Source of the DNA: Virgisporangium ochraceum
Lineage (GTDB): Bacteria > Actinomycetota > Actinomycetes > Mycobacteriales > Micromonosporaceae
DNA length: 64,000 nt
Reading direction: 5' to 3'
Assembly (NCBI RefSeq): GCF_016863655.1
Contig: NZ_BOPH01000020.1
Span: forward strand, 62,001-126,000
Shown here: piece after piece, positions 8,592 to 16,138 of the stretch
Position numbering within the stretch: position 1 is the first letter of the stretch
How the letters are laid out: every line of letters starts with the position of its first letter
Notes under the pieces: model-generated
The model's input: the letters and a program-made list of their open reading frames with translations, nothing else
What the model was told of the DNA's origin: nothing
The model's database searches: none
Position numbers and translations under genes: made by a program

Positions 8592-9144
8592 GCCAGACGC
8601 CCGCGTCGACGAGCGTGAGCACGAGCGCCGCGATGTTCCACGCGTCGTCGGCACCGTTGTGGTGCCGGCCCTCCAGCGGCAGCCCCGCGTGCGCGAGCGC
8701 GCGGGCCATGCCCATGGGCCGCCGGAGGTTGTGCGCCTCGGCGTAGCGCGCCTTCGCGTTGACGTGCCGCGGCGCGAACGGGTACGGCACGCCGGCCGCG
8801 GCGCACTGCCGCTCGAACTGCTTGCGGTCGTAGTCGCCCCAGCTGGCCCACCGCCGCGACCCGGCCCCGTACCGGTCGACCAGCAGCGCGCACGCCTCGG
8901 CGAAGCCGACGCCGGTGTCGACCTGCTCCTGGGTGAGGCCGGTCAGCTCCGTGCAGAACGCGCTGACCCGCGACCGTCGCGGCCGCACCAGGATGTCGGC
9001 GCGCTCCACCCGGGTGTGCGCGTGGACGTCGACGACGCACAGCCCGATCTGGATGATCTCGTTGACCTGCCCGGCCGGCGGCGTGCCGTCCCAGCACGTC
9101 GCCTCCACGTCGATGACGGTGAGGTAGCGGTCGGTTCCGGACAT
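8566..9144 (-). CDS. 3'-5' exonuclease, DEDDh (DnaQ/ERI1-like) family
   Basis: 192-residue single-domain exonuclease. ExoI is the motif VIDVEAT (Asp12, Glu14). ExoII lies near SWGDYDRKQF, and ExoIII is HHNGADDAWNIA with the His-x5-Asp spacing of the DEDDh class. The sequence around ExoI (EATCWDGTPP) and the PRRSRVSAFCTELTGLTQ segment match the ERI1/KapD-like RNA- or DNA-exonuclease branch rather than the polymerase III epsilon branch. The last residues (SRARVG) are encoded by a duplicated 19-bp repeat, so the extreme C-terminus may be recent. It converges with the propeller gene. Confidence 0.9.
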   Translation of the reverse strand: MSGTDRYLTVIDVEATCWDGTPPAGQVNEIIQIGLCVVDVHAHTRVERADILVRPRRSRVSAFCTELTGLTQEQVDTGVGFAEACALLVDRYGAGSRRWASWGDYDRKQFERQCAAAGVPYPFAPRHVNAKARYAEAHNLRRPMGMARALAHAGLPLEGRHHNGADDAWNIAALVLTLVDAGVWPGSRARVG

Positions 9145-9154
9145 GCGCCGCAGC

Positions 9155-9520
9155 CTATCGGCGTCGCGTCAGCGCCGCGTCGTAGTTTCCGCGGGCGCGG
9201 TGGACGTTCGGCAGGTTCTCGGTGGTCCACGTGGCCAGGTGGGCGAAGAGCGGGCCGAGGCTCCGGCCGAGGTCGCTGATCTCGTACTCCACCCGGGGCG
9301 GCACCTCCGGGTGGTAGGTCCGCGTCACCAGTCCGTCGCGTTCGAGCTGGCGCAGGCGCTGGGTGAGCACCTTCGGCGTGATCGTGGTGATGCGGCGCTC
9401 GAGCTCGACGAAGCGCTGCCGCCCGTACTCGTTGAGCACCCACAGGATCGGGGTGGTCCAGCGACTGAAGACGATGTCGACGACCGGCGCGATCGGGCAC
9501 GCCTCCTCCGGGTCCACCAT
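9155..9520 (-). CDS. HxlR-family winged-helix transcriptional regulator
   Basis: 121-residue regulator. The N-terminal CPIAPVVDIVFSRWTTPILWVL and the core RFVELERRITTITPKVLTQRLRQLERDGLV are diagnostic of HxlR/MarR-like winged helices, with the recognition helix around residues 48-62. Cys8 occupies the redox-sensing position seen in several HxlR proteins. It is transcribed divergently from the NmrA-like gene over a 56-bp spacer that carries inverted repeats, so that gene is its probable target, with autoregulation likely. Confidence 0.92.
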   Translation of the reverse strand: MVDPEEACPIAPVVDIVFSRWTTPILWVLNEYGRQRFVELERRITTITPKVLTQRLRQLERDGLVTRTYHPEVPPRVEYEISDLGRSLGPLFAHLATWTTENLPNVHRARGNYDAALTRRR

Positions 9521-9528
9521 GGATAGTC

Positions 9529-9565
9529 ACTTTCCCCTAGGTACCTACTGTCTTGGGGATAGTAG
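9529..9565. promoter_or_regulatory. Candidate HxlR operator region between hxlR-like and nmrA-like genes
   Basis: The 56-bp divergent spacer is unusually AT-rich for the window. It holds a perfect 10-bp palindrome TAGGTACCTA (9538-9547), an inverted repeat ACTTTCCCC/GGGGATAGT (9529-9537 and 9555-9563, 8 of 9 matching), and CTACT-N11-AGTAG (9545-9565). Which one is bound cannot be decided from sequence. Confidence 0.5.
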
Positions 9566-9576
9566 CGTCGCCGACC

Positions 9577-10413
9577 ATGTACGTGATCTCAGGAGCAACA
9601 GGAAACGTGGGACGGCCGCTCGTGCGGGCGCTCGCCGCATCGGGTGCGTCGGTGCGGGCCGTGTCGCGGACCGCGCCGCCGACCCTGCCGGACGGCGTCA
9701 CCCACCACCGCGCCGACCTGACCGACCCGGAGAGCCTGCGGCCGGTGGTGGCCGGCGCCGAGGCGGTCTTCCTGCTGGTGTCCGGCGCCGGCGCGCACCT
9801 CGACGCGCCGGCGATCCTCGACGTCATCAAGGCCGGCGGCGCGCGGCGGGTGGTGCTGCTCTCCTCGCAGGCGGCCGGCACGCGGCCCGGGTCGCCGTCG
9901 CACGCGCCGCTGCGCGCGTGGGAGGACACCGTGCGGGGTTCGGGTCTGGACGCGGTGATGCTGCGCCCGGGCGGGTTCGCGTCGAACGCGTTCGCGTGGG
10001 CCGACGCCGTGCGACGCACGCGCACGGTCACCGCGCCGTTCGGCGACGTCGGCCTGCCCGTGGTCGATCCCGACGACATCGCCGCGGTCGCGGCGGAGGT
10101 GCTGCGTGACGGGTGGCACGCCGGCCGGGTCTACGAGCTGACCGGTCCGCAGCCGTGTACGCCCCGGCAGCGGGCCGCGGCGATCGGCGCGGCGCTGGGC
10201 GAGCCGGTGCGGTTCGTGGAGCAGACGCCCGCCGAGGCCCGCGCGCAGCTCCTGACGTTCATGCCCGAGCCGGTCGCCGACGGCACGCTGGCGATCCTGG
10301 GTTCGCCGACACCGGAAGAGGTGCGGGTGAGCCCACACGTGGCGGAGATCCTCGGGCGGCCGGCGCTTCCCTTCACCGGCTGGGCGGAGCGCAACGTCGA
10401 GGCCTTCCGCTAG
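9577..10413 (+). CDS. NmrA-like NAD(P)-binding atypical SDR (quinone oxidoreductase / epimerase type)
   Basis: 278-residue atypical short-chain dehydrogenase. It begins MYVISGATGNVGRPLVRAL, giving the glycine-rich NAD(P) motif SGATGNVG at residues 5-12. VRAVSRTAP follows as the NADP-preferring second strand. VFLLVSGAG and RRVVLLSSQAAG are the usual third and fourth elements, and the catalytic Tyr is absent, as in NmrA/QOR2-type proteins. ATG 9577 is chosen at the first Rossmann strand. It is divergent from the HxlR regulator and 38 bp upstream of an ECF41 sigma factor gene. That arrangement fits the ECF41 theme of pairing with carboxymuconolactone decarboxylase, oxidoreductase or epimerase genes. 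Confidence 0.88.
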   Translation: MYVISGATGNVGRPLVRALAASGASVRAVSRTAPPTLPDGVTHHRADLTDPESLRPVVAGAEAVFLLVSGAGAHLDAPAILDVIKAGGARRVVLLSSQAAGTRPGSPSHAPLRAWEDTVRGSGLDAVMLRPGGFASNAFAWADAVRRTRTVTAPFGDVGLPVVDPDDIAAVAAEVLRDGWHAGRVYELTGPQPCTPRQRAAAIGAALGEPVRFVEQTPAEARAQLLTFMPEPVADGTLAILGSPTPEEVRVSPHVAEILGRPALPFTGWAERNVEAFR

Positions 10414-10416
10414 GTG

Positions 10417-10446
10417 TGTCACATTCCGGCCGCGGGCGGCATCGTA
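10417..10446 (+). promoter_or_regulatory. Candidate ECF41 autoregulated promoter upstream of the sigma factor gene
   Basis: TGTCACA at 10417-10423 is an exact match to the known ECF41 minus-35 element. A CGTA at 10443-10446 could serve as the minus-10, although the spacer of 19 nt is longer than the 15-16 nt I recall for this group. A start site 5-6 nt later would coincide with the sigma factor ATG at 10452, giving a leaderless transcript. Confidence 0.5.
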
Positions 10447-10451
10447 CTGGC

Positions 10452-11333
10452 ATGACCAAGGCCGCGACCGACGCGTTCGTCACCCATCGCAACCTGCTGT
10501 TCACCGTCGCCTACGAGATGCTCGGCTCGGCCGCCGACGCCGAGGACGTGCTGCAGGAGACGTGGTTGCGGTGGGTCGGCGTCGATCTCGACGAGGTGCG
10601 CGACCAGCGGGCCTACCTGGTGCGGATCACCACCCGCCTGGCGCTGACCCGGCTCCGGACGCTGCGCCGCCGCAGGGAGTCCTACATCGGGCCGTGGCTG
10701 CCCGAGCCGCTGCTGACCTCGCCCGACGTGGCCGAGGACGTCGAACTGGCCGACAGCGTGTCGATGGCGATGCTGCTGGTGCTGGAGACGCTCGGCCCGA
10801 CCGAGCGGGCGGTGTTCGTCCTGCGGGAGGTCTTCGACCTGCCGTACGAGGAGATCGCGGCCACGGTCGCCCGGAGCGCGGCGACCGTGCGCCAGATCGC
10901 CCACCGGGCCCGCGCGCACGTCGCCGCGCGCCGGCCGCGTGGAAGCGTCTCGCCGGCACAGGCGCGGGCGGCGCTGGAGGCGTTCCAGCGGGCGACGGAG
11001 ACCGGCGACCTGCGGCACCTGCTCGACATTCTGGCGCCCGACGTCGTCCTGCTCGGAGACGGCGGCGGGGTGGTGCAGGCCGTGCAGCGGCCGATCGTCG
11101 GCGCCGACAAGGTGTCGCGGCTGCTGCTGGCCGGGTTCGGCAAGGTCGCCGGGCTGGCGACGATCGAGCCGGCGCAGGTCAACGGCTGGCCGGCGCTGAT
11201 CCTGCGGATGGGCGGCGCGATCGACACCGTGCTCGCGGTTCGCATCGACGACGGTCGCATCTCCGGGTTGTACGCGGTCCGCAACCCGGAGAAGCTGTCC
11301 CGGATCGGCACTGAGACGGCCGTCAGCCGCTGA
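10452..11333 (+). CDS. ECF41-type RNA polymerase sigma factor with C-terminal SnoaL-like domain
   Basis: 293-residue extracytoplasmic-function sigma factor. Region 2 covers about residues 8-75 (FTVAYEMLGSAADAEDVLQETWLRW). Region 4 spans about 108-162 (LGPTERAVFVLREVFDLPYEEIA and the helix-turn-helix SAATVRQIAHRARAHV). The remaining 120 residues form a fused SnoaL/NTF2-like domain bearing the LGDGGG motif characteristic of ECF41 proteins, which acts as a built-in regulator in place of an anti-sigma factor. The upstream oxidoreductase gene and a TGTCACA element just before the ATG fit the group. Its stop codon abuts the stop of the convergent barstar-domain gene with no spacer. Confidence 0.93.
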   Translation: MTKAATDAFVTHRNLLFTVAYEMLGSAADAEDVLQETWLRWVGVDLDEVRDQRAYLVRITTRLALTRLRTLRRRRESYIGPWLPEPLLTSPDVAEDVELADSVSMAMLLVLETLGPTERAVFVLREVFDLPYEEIAATVARSAATVRQIAHRARAHVAARRPRGSVSPAQARAALEAFQRATETGDLRHLLDILAPDVVLLGDGGGVVQAVQRPIVGADKVSRLLLAGFGKVAGLATIEPAQVNGWPALILRMGGAIDTVLAVRIDDGRISGLYAVRNPEKLSRIGTETAVSR

Positions 11334-12473
11334 TCACCGGAGCGACACCGTGACACCGTGTTCGGCGAACAGGCCCAGCAGGGCGTCGAGGGTGACCGCC
11401 GGTCCCAGCCGGCGCCGGTCGTAGCCGTCGACCAGGTGGGCGCGGGCGACCGCGGAGTCGTGCCACACGAGCGTGAACGGGTCCCCGCCCAGGCAGTCGT
11501 CGAGGGCGTCGAGGTTCCAGCCGAAGTAGCCGCCGGGACCGTCGACCGCCTCGCCGAGCGCGCAGTAGAACCCCTCCACGTCGGTGACGTACCGGCCGTC
11601 GAGGTCGTAGGTCGTGCCGGGTGGACGGTCGGTGCCGCCCGTCCAGTGCCCCAGCGCCACCCCGGCCCAGTGGTGACGAAGGTTCCGGTCGTACCCGGCC
11701 CACAGGTTCGGCTCGGTGGGCCGACCGGCCCGCCACCTGTCCAGGATCCCCGCCAGCCCGGCCGGCAGCGGCTCCCTCGGTACACTGTGGACGGTCACGT
11801 CGAGCAGTCCGGCGCCGGCACCCGACGGCCCGGCCGCAACGACCGTGCCGGCGACCTCTGCGTCGATCACCCGGTTCGCCGACCCGTCGCCGGCGACGAG
11901 ATGGACCTCCGCGCGCAGATACCGCCGGTGCGGGCTCACCCCGTCGATCGCCTTGCGCAGATGGGGTTCCGGCCGGCAGCCGAGCAGCCGCACCGTCGGC
12001 ACCGGTGCCGGTGCCTGTTCGCGGAACACCCCGGTGACGTCGTGGCAGGTGCCGTAGGGCGTGTCATCGGGCGCGAGGAGCGCGAACCGCGGGATACCGG
12101 AGGGCCGGGCCACCGCGTCGGTGCGGTCGTCGACGACCAAGAACCCGTCGAGGTCGAGGTCGACGGTGCCGGGCACGGTCGCGCTGGGCCGCCGGCCGAG
12201 CACCGTGACGTCGGCGAGGACCTCTCCCGCGAACACCGACGGGTCACCGACCACGAGGTCCCCGAGCCACCCGTCCACGGCGAGCGGACCCTCCGGCACA
12301 CAGCCGACGAGCGTGAAGCGTTCCCGTGCCCGCGGCGGCAGGTCGACGAACAGCCCCTCGATGTCGAGGCACAGCCCGAGGCTTACGTCGCCCTCGAAGA
12401 AGCGGCCGGCGCCCAGGTCGCCGGTGAGCAGCCACCTCGGCGCCTCGGCGTGGTCCCAGGCCCATCGACGCAT
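11334..12473 (-). CDS. Large protein with C-terminal barstar (ribonuclease inhibitor) domain
   Basis: 379-residue protein. About residues 285-379 form a barstar fold: DLDGRYVTDVEGFYCALGEA, then the hallmark GYFGWNLDALDDCLGG, and a final strand VTVSL. In barstar these helices plug the active site of barnase-type RNases. Residues 1-280 are not recognised; they contain repeated short beta-rich units with LLGCRPEPHLR and LVGCVPEGPLA, suggesting two related modules. No barnase, polymorphic toxin or secretion gene lies next to it, so it could be an orphan immunity protein or a regulator of an endogenous RNase. It starts at an ATG and converges on the sigma factor gene. Confidence 0.8.
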   Translation of the reverse strand: MRRWAWDHAEAPRWLLTGDLGAGRFFEGDVSLGLCLDIEGLFVDLPPRARERFTLVGCVPEGPLAVDGWLGDLVVGDPSVFAGEVLADVTVLGRRPSATVPGTVDLDLDGFLVVDDRTDAVARPSGIPRFALLAPDDTPYGTCHDVTGVFREQAPAPVPTVRLLGCRPEPHLRKAIDGVSPHRRYLRAEVHLVAGDGSANRVIDAEVAGTVVAAGPSGAGAGLLDVTVHSVPREPLPAGLAGILDRWRAGRPTEPNLWAGYDRNLRHHWAGVALGHWTGGTDRPPGTTYDLDGRYVTDVEGFYCALGEAVDGPGGYFGWNLDALDDCLGGDPFTLVWHDSAVARAHLVDGYDRRRLGPAVTLDALLGLFAEHGVTVSLR

Positions 12474-12540
12474 GGACGGACTCTAGCGTCAGGAGATGGC
12501 GTACCGCCGGCCTCCGTTGTCGCCGGACACCGCGGGACCG

Positions 12541-13995
12541 TCACGCGGGGATCCGCGGCGCGAGCTGCACGGGGGTGAGGCCCGCCGGGACGTCGAGCGG
12601 GGTCGGCCGGCACACCAGGCCGGCGCCCGCGCACGTCCAGACGTGCCGGAAGTCGTTGCCCGCGAGCATGGCGGCCGTGACGCCGTCGCGCCAGATGAGG
12701 TCGACCACCGGACCCGGCAGGCCGGTGACCGGCTCGAACCCGGCCCGCCCGCTGAGCATCGCCGGTAGCGGCGCGACGTACACCGCCCCGAACGGACCAG
12801 GCACCGCGGTGTACCGGCCACCCGGCGACACGGCCGCCCAGCGCCCGCGCAGGGCCACGTCGTCGACGACCACCCCGAAGCCGCACCGCAGCGCCGGGCC
12901 GACCGGCCGGAAGAGGTCGGGCACCCGCAGGATGCAGTCGAGCGTTCCGTCGCGCTGGTGGATGACCACCTCGCCGTTCGCGGCGCCGAGGTAGGTCCCC
13001 TCGAACGGGCTCGGCGTCTGCAGGTACGGCCGGCCGGGCATCCAGCGGTCGTACCGCCAGTGGCCGCCGTCGTCGCGCACGCTGACGAGGGCGGTGACCG
13101 CGTCCCAGTTGACGATGCGCACGTGCGCCGGCAGGTCGGCGGCCGACGCCCGCGTCGCGTCGGGAAGCGACCGCACGGCGACGCCGCCCGCGGTACCCGG
13201 CGGTCGGGAGTCGACGAGCACCTGCGTACCCGTGCCGTCGACCCAGAACTCCCCCGGGCCCAGGTCGAAGACGTCGCCGCCCCGCAGGTACAGGACGTTG
13301 CCCCGCTTGACCACCCACCCCGACGGCACCTTGACCGCGGCGCTCACCGGTCCGCCCGGGGGCAGCGGGGTCGCGGCGCCCTCCCGGTCGACGAGCACCG
13401 GGGTGCGCGTGGCCGCCCGCGGCGCGTCGTACACGACGTCGGTGGGGCGGCCGGTGGGCTCGGCCGGCGGCGGCCCGGTCTCCTCGGCCGGCGCCGTCGG
13501 CACCGCCAGCCGGTAGTGGACGCCCGTGCCGTCGGCCGGCCGCAGGATCGCGGCGCCCAGGCCGGCGAGCAGCACCGCGGCGGCGGCCAACACGGTGAAC
13601 CGGCCCAGGACCGGACGCACCCCGTACCGCGGCCCCGCCAGCACCTCGCCGTCGAGGTCGGCGTAGACGGTGACCGCGCCCACGCGGTGACGGCTGAACG
13701 GACGCGTCCAGGGCCGACCGGTGCTCAAGAGGATCTCGCGCTCGCGCCCCGGCGACAGGTGCAGGTGTTCCGGCTCGGTCGGTACCGGCCCGGCCGACGA
13801 CCAGTCGTCGACGGCGAACAGCCGCATCCGTGCCGCGACGGGACCGTCGTTGCGCACGCGCAGGGTCACGACGCTGGCGGGCGGCCGCCCCGTCGTGACC
13901 GCGTCGACCACGGTCATCGACACGGCGGTCATCGACAAGGTAGGGCCGCCGACGGCGCGCACGCCACCGGAGACCGTGAGATCGTCTGGGGACAT
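12541..13995 (-). CDS. Membrane-anchored beta-propeller-like protein, unknown function
   Basis: About 484 residues, not assigned to a named family. The N-terminal 110 residues look like an Ig-like beta sandwich (VVTLRVRNDGPVAARMRLFAVDD). One transmembrane helix follows (RFTVLAAAAVLLAGLGAAIL, about residues 140-160), then a Pro/Thr-rich linker, then a 320-residue beta-rich extracytoplasmic region with repeated blades (VLYLRGGDVFDLGPGEFWV; RWAAVSPGGRYTAVPG). The topology would put the Ig-like part inside and the propeller outside. I use the ATG at 13995, which has GGGGGTGGG upstream; GTG 14031 and ATG 14019 are in-frame alternatives. It lies just downstream of the PhyH gene on the same strand. 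Confidence 0.75.
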   Translation of the reverse strand: MSPDDLTVSGGVRAVGGPTLSMTAVSMTVVDAVTTGRPPASVVTLRVRNDGPVAARMRLFAVDDWSSAGPVPTEPEHLHLSPGREREILLSTGRPWTRPFSRHRVGAVTVYADLDGEVLAGPRYGVRPVLGRFTVLAAAAVLLAGLGAAILRPADGTGVHYRLAVPTAPAEETGPPPAEPTGRPTDVVYDAPRAATRTPVLVDREGAATPLPPGGPVSAAVKVPSGWVVKRGNVLYLRGGDVFDLGPGEFWVDGTGTQVLVDSRPPGTAGGVAVRSLPDATRASAADLPAHVRIVNWDAVTALVSVRDDGGHWRYDRWMPGRPYLQTPSPFEGTYLGAANGEVVIHQRDGTLDCILRVPDLFRPVGPALRCGFGVVVDDVALRGRWAAVSPGGRYTAVPGPFGAVYVAPLPAMLSGRAGFEPVTGLPGPVVDLIWRDGVTAAMLAGNDFRHVWTCAGAGLVCRPTPLDVPAGLTPVQLAPRIPA

Positions 13996-14037
13996 CGGGC
14001 CCACCCCCGACCTCACCATACGCCGGTTCACCGGTCG

Positions 14038-14766
14038 TCACGCCCGGCGAATGATCTCCACCAGCATCATCCGTGGCCGCGTGGCGGTGTTCGGGGCGGC
14101 GGCGTGCAGGGTCCGCGGGTGCATGAGCACCGCGTCGCCCGCGTCGCCGGTCAACTCGCGCAGCGCCACGCCGGGGCCGGCGTCGGCGGCGACGGGGCGG
14201 CCCGCCCACAGGTCGCGCAGCCAGGGATGCGCGTCGGCGAGGGCGGTGCGCACGTCCGCCGGGCGCCAGGTCCCGGTGGCGGCGATGTGTCCGTTCACCA
14301 GCCGATGGGACCCGGTGAGCACGGCCGTTCCACCCCCGTGCTCCGCCACGGGCGCGAGGAACACGAACACCGTGACGCCGGGCAGGTCGTGGTCGGGTCC
14401 GAAGGAGTCGAGGTGCCACCCGGCGGTGGGCGCGCTCCACCGCGTGTCGGGGTCGGGGAACGTGAGGAGCGGCAGCCCCCACCGGTCCGGCGGCTGCCAG
14501 CCACCCGCGCCGAACAGGTCGTCGAGGGCGGCCCGGACGTCGTCGGAGGCCATGGCGGCGAACGTGCCCGACCGGCGCAGCGCCTGCAGCCGCCGGGGTG
14601 TGCCGGGCGGCCAGGTCTCCGGGCGGTGCGGGTCGATCCCGCGCTCGGCGGACAGGAACTTCCAGAAGCCGTCGTGCATCGCGGCGACGGACTCGCCGGG
14701 CACCGCACCCGGTAGGCGCACCACGCCGTGGCGCTCGAACTCCTCACGCTGGGACAGGGTGAGCAT
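14038..14766 (-). CDS. Phytanoyl-CoA dioxygenase (PhyH) family Fe(II)/2-oxoglutarate oxygenase
   Basis: 242-residue member of the PhyH family. It begins LSQREEFERHGVVRLPGAV, the standard N-terminus. The iron ligands are the HxD pair in GWHLDSFGPDHD and a distal His in LMHPRTLHAAAPN, and an Arg nearby (TRPRMMLVEI) can bind 2-oxoglutarate. The likely chemistry is hydroxylation of a small molecule, with unknown substrate. ATG 14766 is preceded by GGAGGGAG at good spacing, so the much longer open frame upstream is not coding. It lies upstream of the membrane propeller gene. Confidence 0.9.
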   Translation of the reverse strand: MLTLSQREEFERHGVVRLPGAVPGESVAAMHDGFWKFLSAERGIDPHRPETWPPGTPRRLQALRRSGTFAAMASDDVRAALDDLFGAGGWQPPDRWGLPLLTFPDPDTRWSAPTAGWHLDSFGPDHDLPGVTVFVFLAPVAEHGGGTAVLTGSHRLVNGHIAATGTWRPADVRTALADAHPWLRDLWAGRPVAADAGPGVALRELTGDAGDAVLMHPRTLHAAAPNTATRPRMMLVEIIRRA

Positions 14767-14915
14767 GCGTGTCTCCCTCCGGCCCCCGGGGAACACCGGC
14801 CGGAGCGAGGCCGCCCGAGCCGGGCCACCACGAGGGCGACTCGACTTCGGGTGCATCGACAGCTGCCCGAACGTCCGACCACCGTAGAACACCGGCCACG
14901 GCCGCACACCGCCAT

Positions 14916-15296
14916 TTACGCCGGCGGCGACCCTCCCGGCGCGGCGAGCGCCGCCACCAGCTCGTAGACGTTGCCATCGGGTCCGCGGAAGTGCTGCCAG
15001 GTCGGGCCGGGCCCACCCACCAGCTCGACGCCCGCCGCCCGGAGCCCGGCCACCGCGGCGGGCAGGTCGCGCACCGTGAACCCGGCCACCGGGCCGGTGT
15101 CGAAGTGGGCCTTGCCCGGGTACGCGGGGTCGAAGACTTCGACGTTGTTGCCGTCGGGCAGCGTGAACACCCAGAAGCCGGGCTCGGTGTGCGTCGCGCG
15201 CAGTCCGAGCACGTTCGCGTAGAAGTTGGCCAGCGCGCGGGCGTGGGGGGTGCGGGTGCCGAGCCATCCCAGTGCCATGACGTCCATGGCAACCAT
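14916..15296 (-). CDS. VOC-fold (glyoxalase-like) family protein
   Basis: 126-residue VOC protein: GWLGTRTPHARALANFYANVLGL opens the first unit, NNVEVFDPAY lies in the centre, and FRGPDGNVYELVA is the C-terminal strand with the conserved Glu. Its length is complete for a two-unit VOC monomer. It is transcribed divergently from the PadR gene with only 41 bp between starts, so the palindrome in that spacer probably controls both genes. Confidence 0.88.
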   Translation of the reverse strand: MVAMDVMALGWLGTRTPHARALANFYANVLGLRATHTEPGFWVFTLPDGNNVEVFDPAYPGKAHFDTGPVAGFTVRDLPAAVAGLRAAGVELVGGPGPTWQHFRGPDGNVYELVAALAAPGGSPPA

Positions 15297-15316
15297 CGAA
15301 CACCAGCGGCTTGCTG

Positions 15317-15336
15317 TTGGGAAGATATCTTCCTAA
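15317..15336. promoter_or_regulatory. PadR-type operator palindrome
   Basis: A perfect 14-bp palindrome GGAAGATATCTTCC (15320-15333) extends to a near-perfect 20-bp one. It ends one base before the ATG of the PadR gene and lies in the divergent spacer with the VOC gene. The AT-rich centre stands out in this GC-rich DNA. Autoregulation by PadR is inferred from position. Confidence 0.75.
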
Positions 15337-15337
15337 C

Positions 15338-15700
15338 ATGGCGTGCATGCCTCCCCGCAAGCCCGGAACGCTACTGCCGATCGAGGTGGAGATCCTGACC
15401 ACCGCCCTCGCCGTGCACCGCGCCGGCCGGTCGACGTTCCACGGGTTCGGGCTCGCGCAGGCCATGCGGGAGCAGCGCGGGTCGCGGTCGCTGACCGCGC
15501 ACGGCACGCTCTACAAGGCCCTCGGCCGGCTCGAGGAACTGGGCCTGCTCGCCTCCACCTGGGAGGACGGGCCGGCCGCCGAGGGGCGGCCCCGGCGCCG
15601 CCTGTACGAGCTCACCGGCAGGGGTGTCCAGGTCGCCGACCGGGCCCGTGCCGACCTGGCCGCCGGCCGGGTTCCGCGCTTCGCGCCGGGGGCGGCATGA
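15338..15700 (+). CDS. PadR-family transcriptional regulator
   Basis: 120-residue PadR-like winged-helix protein. LPIEVEILTTALAVHRAG begins helix 1, GLAQAMREQRG is the linker, and LTAHGTLYKALGRLEELGLLAS is the recognition helix region followed by the wing (GRPRRRLYELTGRG). It lacks the long C-terminal dimerisation coiled coil of classical PadR. The ATG at 15338 follows the operator palindrome directly and has no Shine-Dalgarno, so the message is probably leaderless; ATG 15347 is an alternative. Its stop overlaps the start of the next gene (ATGA), coupling it to the membrane protein. Confidence 0.9.
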   Translation: MACMPPRKPGTLLPIEVEILTTALAVHRAGRSTFHGFGLAQAMREQRGSRSLTAHGTLYKALGRLEELGLLASTWEDGPAAEGRPRRRLYELTGRGVQVADRARADLAAGRVPRFAPGAA

Positions 15701-16137
15701 GGCCGGGCCGCATGACGCCGGAGCGGGCCGCCGACCTCACCACCCGGTGGGTCCGGTGGTACACGCGGCGGCTGCCCGCACCGGTCGCCGAACGGCGGAT
15801 CGACGAGATCCGCGCCGACCTGCACGACCACATCGCCCACGAACGGGCGTGCGGCACCAGCGACCGGCGCACCGCGCTGAGCGTCCTGTCGCGGCTGGTC
15901 CGCGGCGTGGCCGCGGACACCGTCTGGCGCCACCGCGTCCGACCCTGGATCGGAGACCTCATGAAGACCATCGCCATCGCCGTGGTCGTGATCGCCATCG
16001 GCGTCGCGGCCATGGCCTACGCGCAGGAGGACGACTCGCCGGGCCTCGGGATGATCGGCCTGGTGCTGATCCTCGGCTCGATCGGTGTCACCGCGCGCAG
16101 CGTCTACCGGCGGCGCAAGGGTGCCGGTCGCCGGTGA
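15697..16137 (+). CDS. Membrane protein with permease-prefix-like N-terminal domain, partner of PadR
   Basis: 146 residues. The N-terminal 75 residues (LTTRWVRWYTRRLPAPVAERRIDEIRADLHDHIAHE) resemble the helical permease prefix found beside PadR regulators, although the permease itself is missing. Two transmembrane helices follow: residues about 90-108 (TIAIAVVVIAIGVAAMAYA) and 117-136 (MIGLVLILGSIGVTA). The ATGA overlap with padR means coupled translation. It is probably a small membrane sensor or effector controlled by the regulator. Confidence 0.8.
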   Translation: MRPGRMTPERAADLTTRWVRWYTRRLPAPVAERRIDEIRADLHDHIAHERACGTSDRRTALSVLSRLVRGVAADTVWRHRVRPWIGDLMKTIAIAVVVIAIGVAAMAYAQEDDSPGLGMIGLVLILGSIGVTARSVYRRRKGAGRR

Positions 16138-16138
16138 G

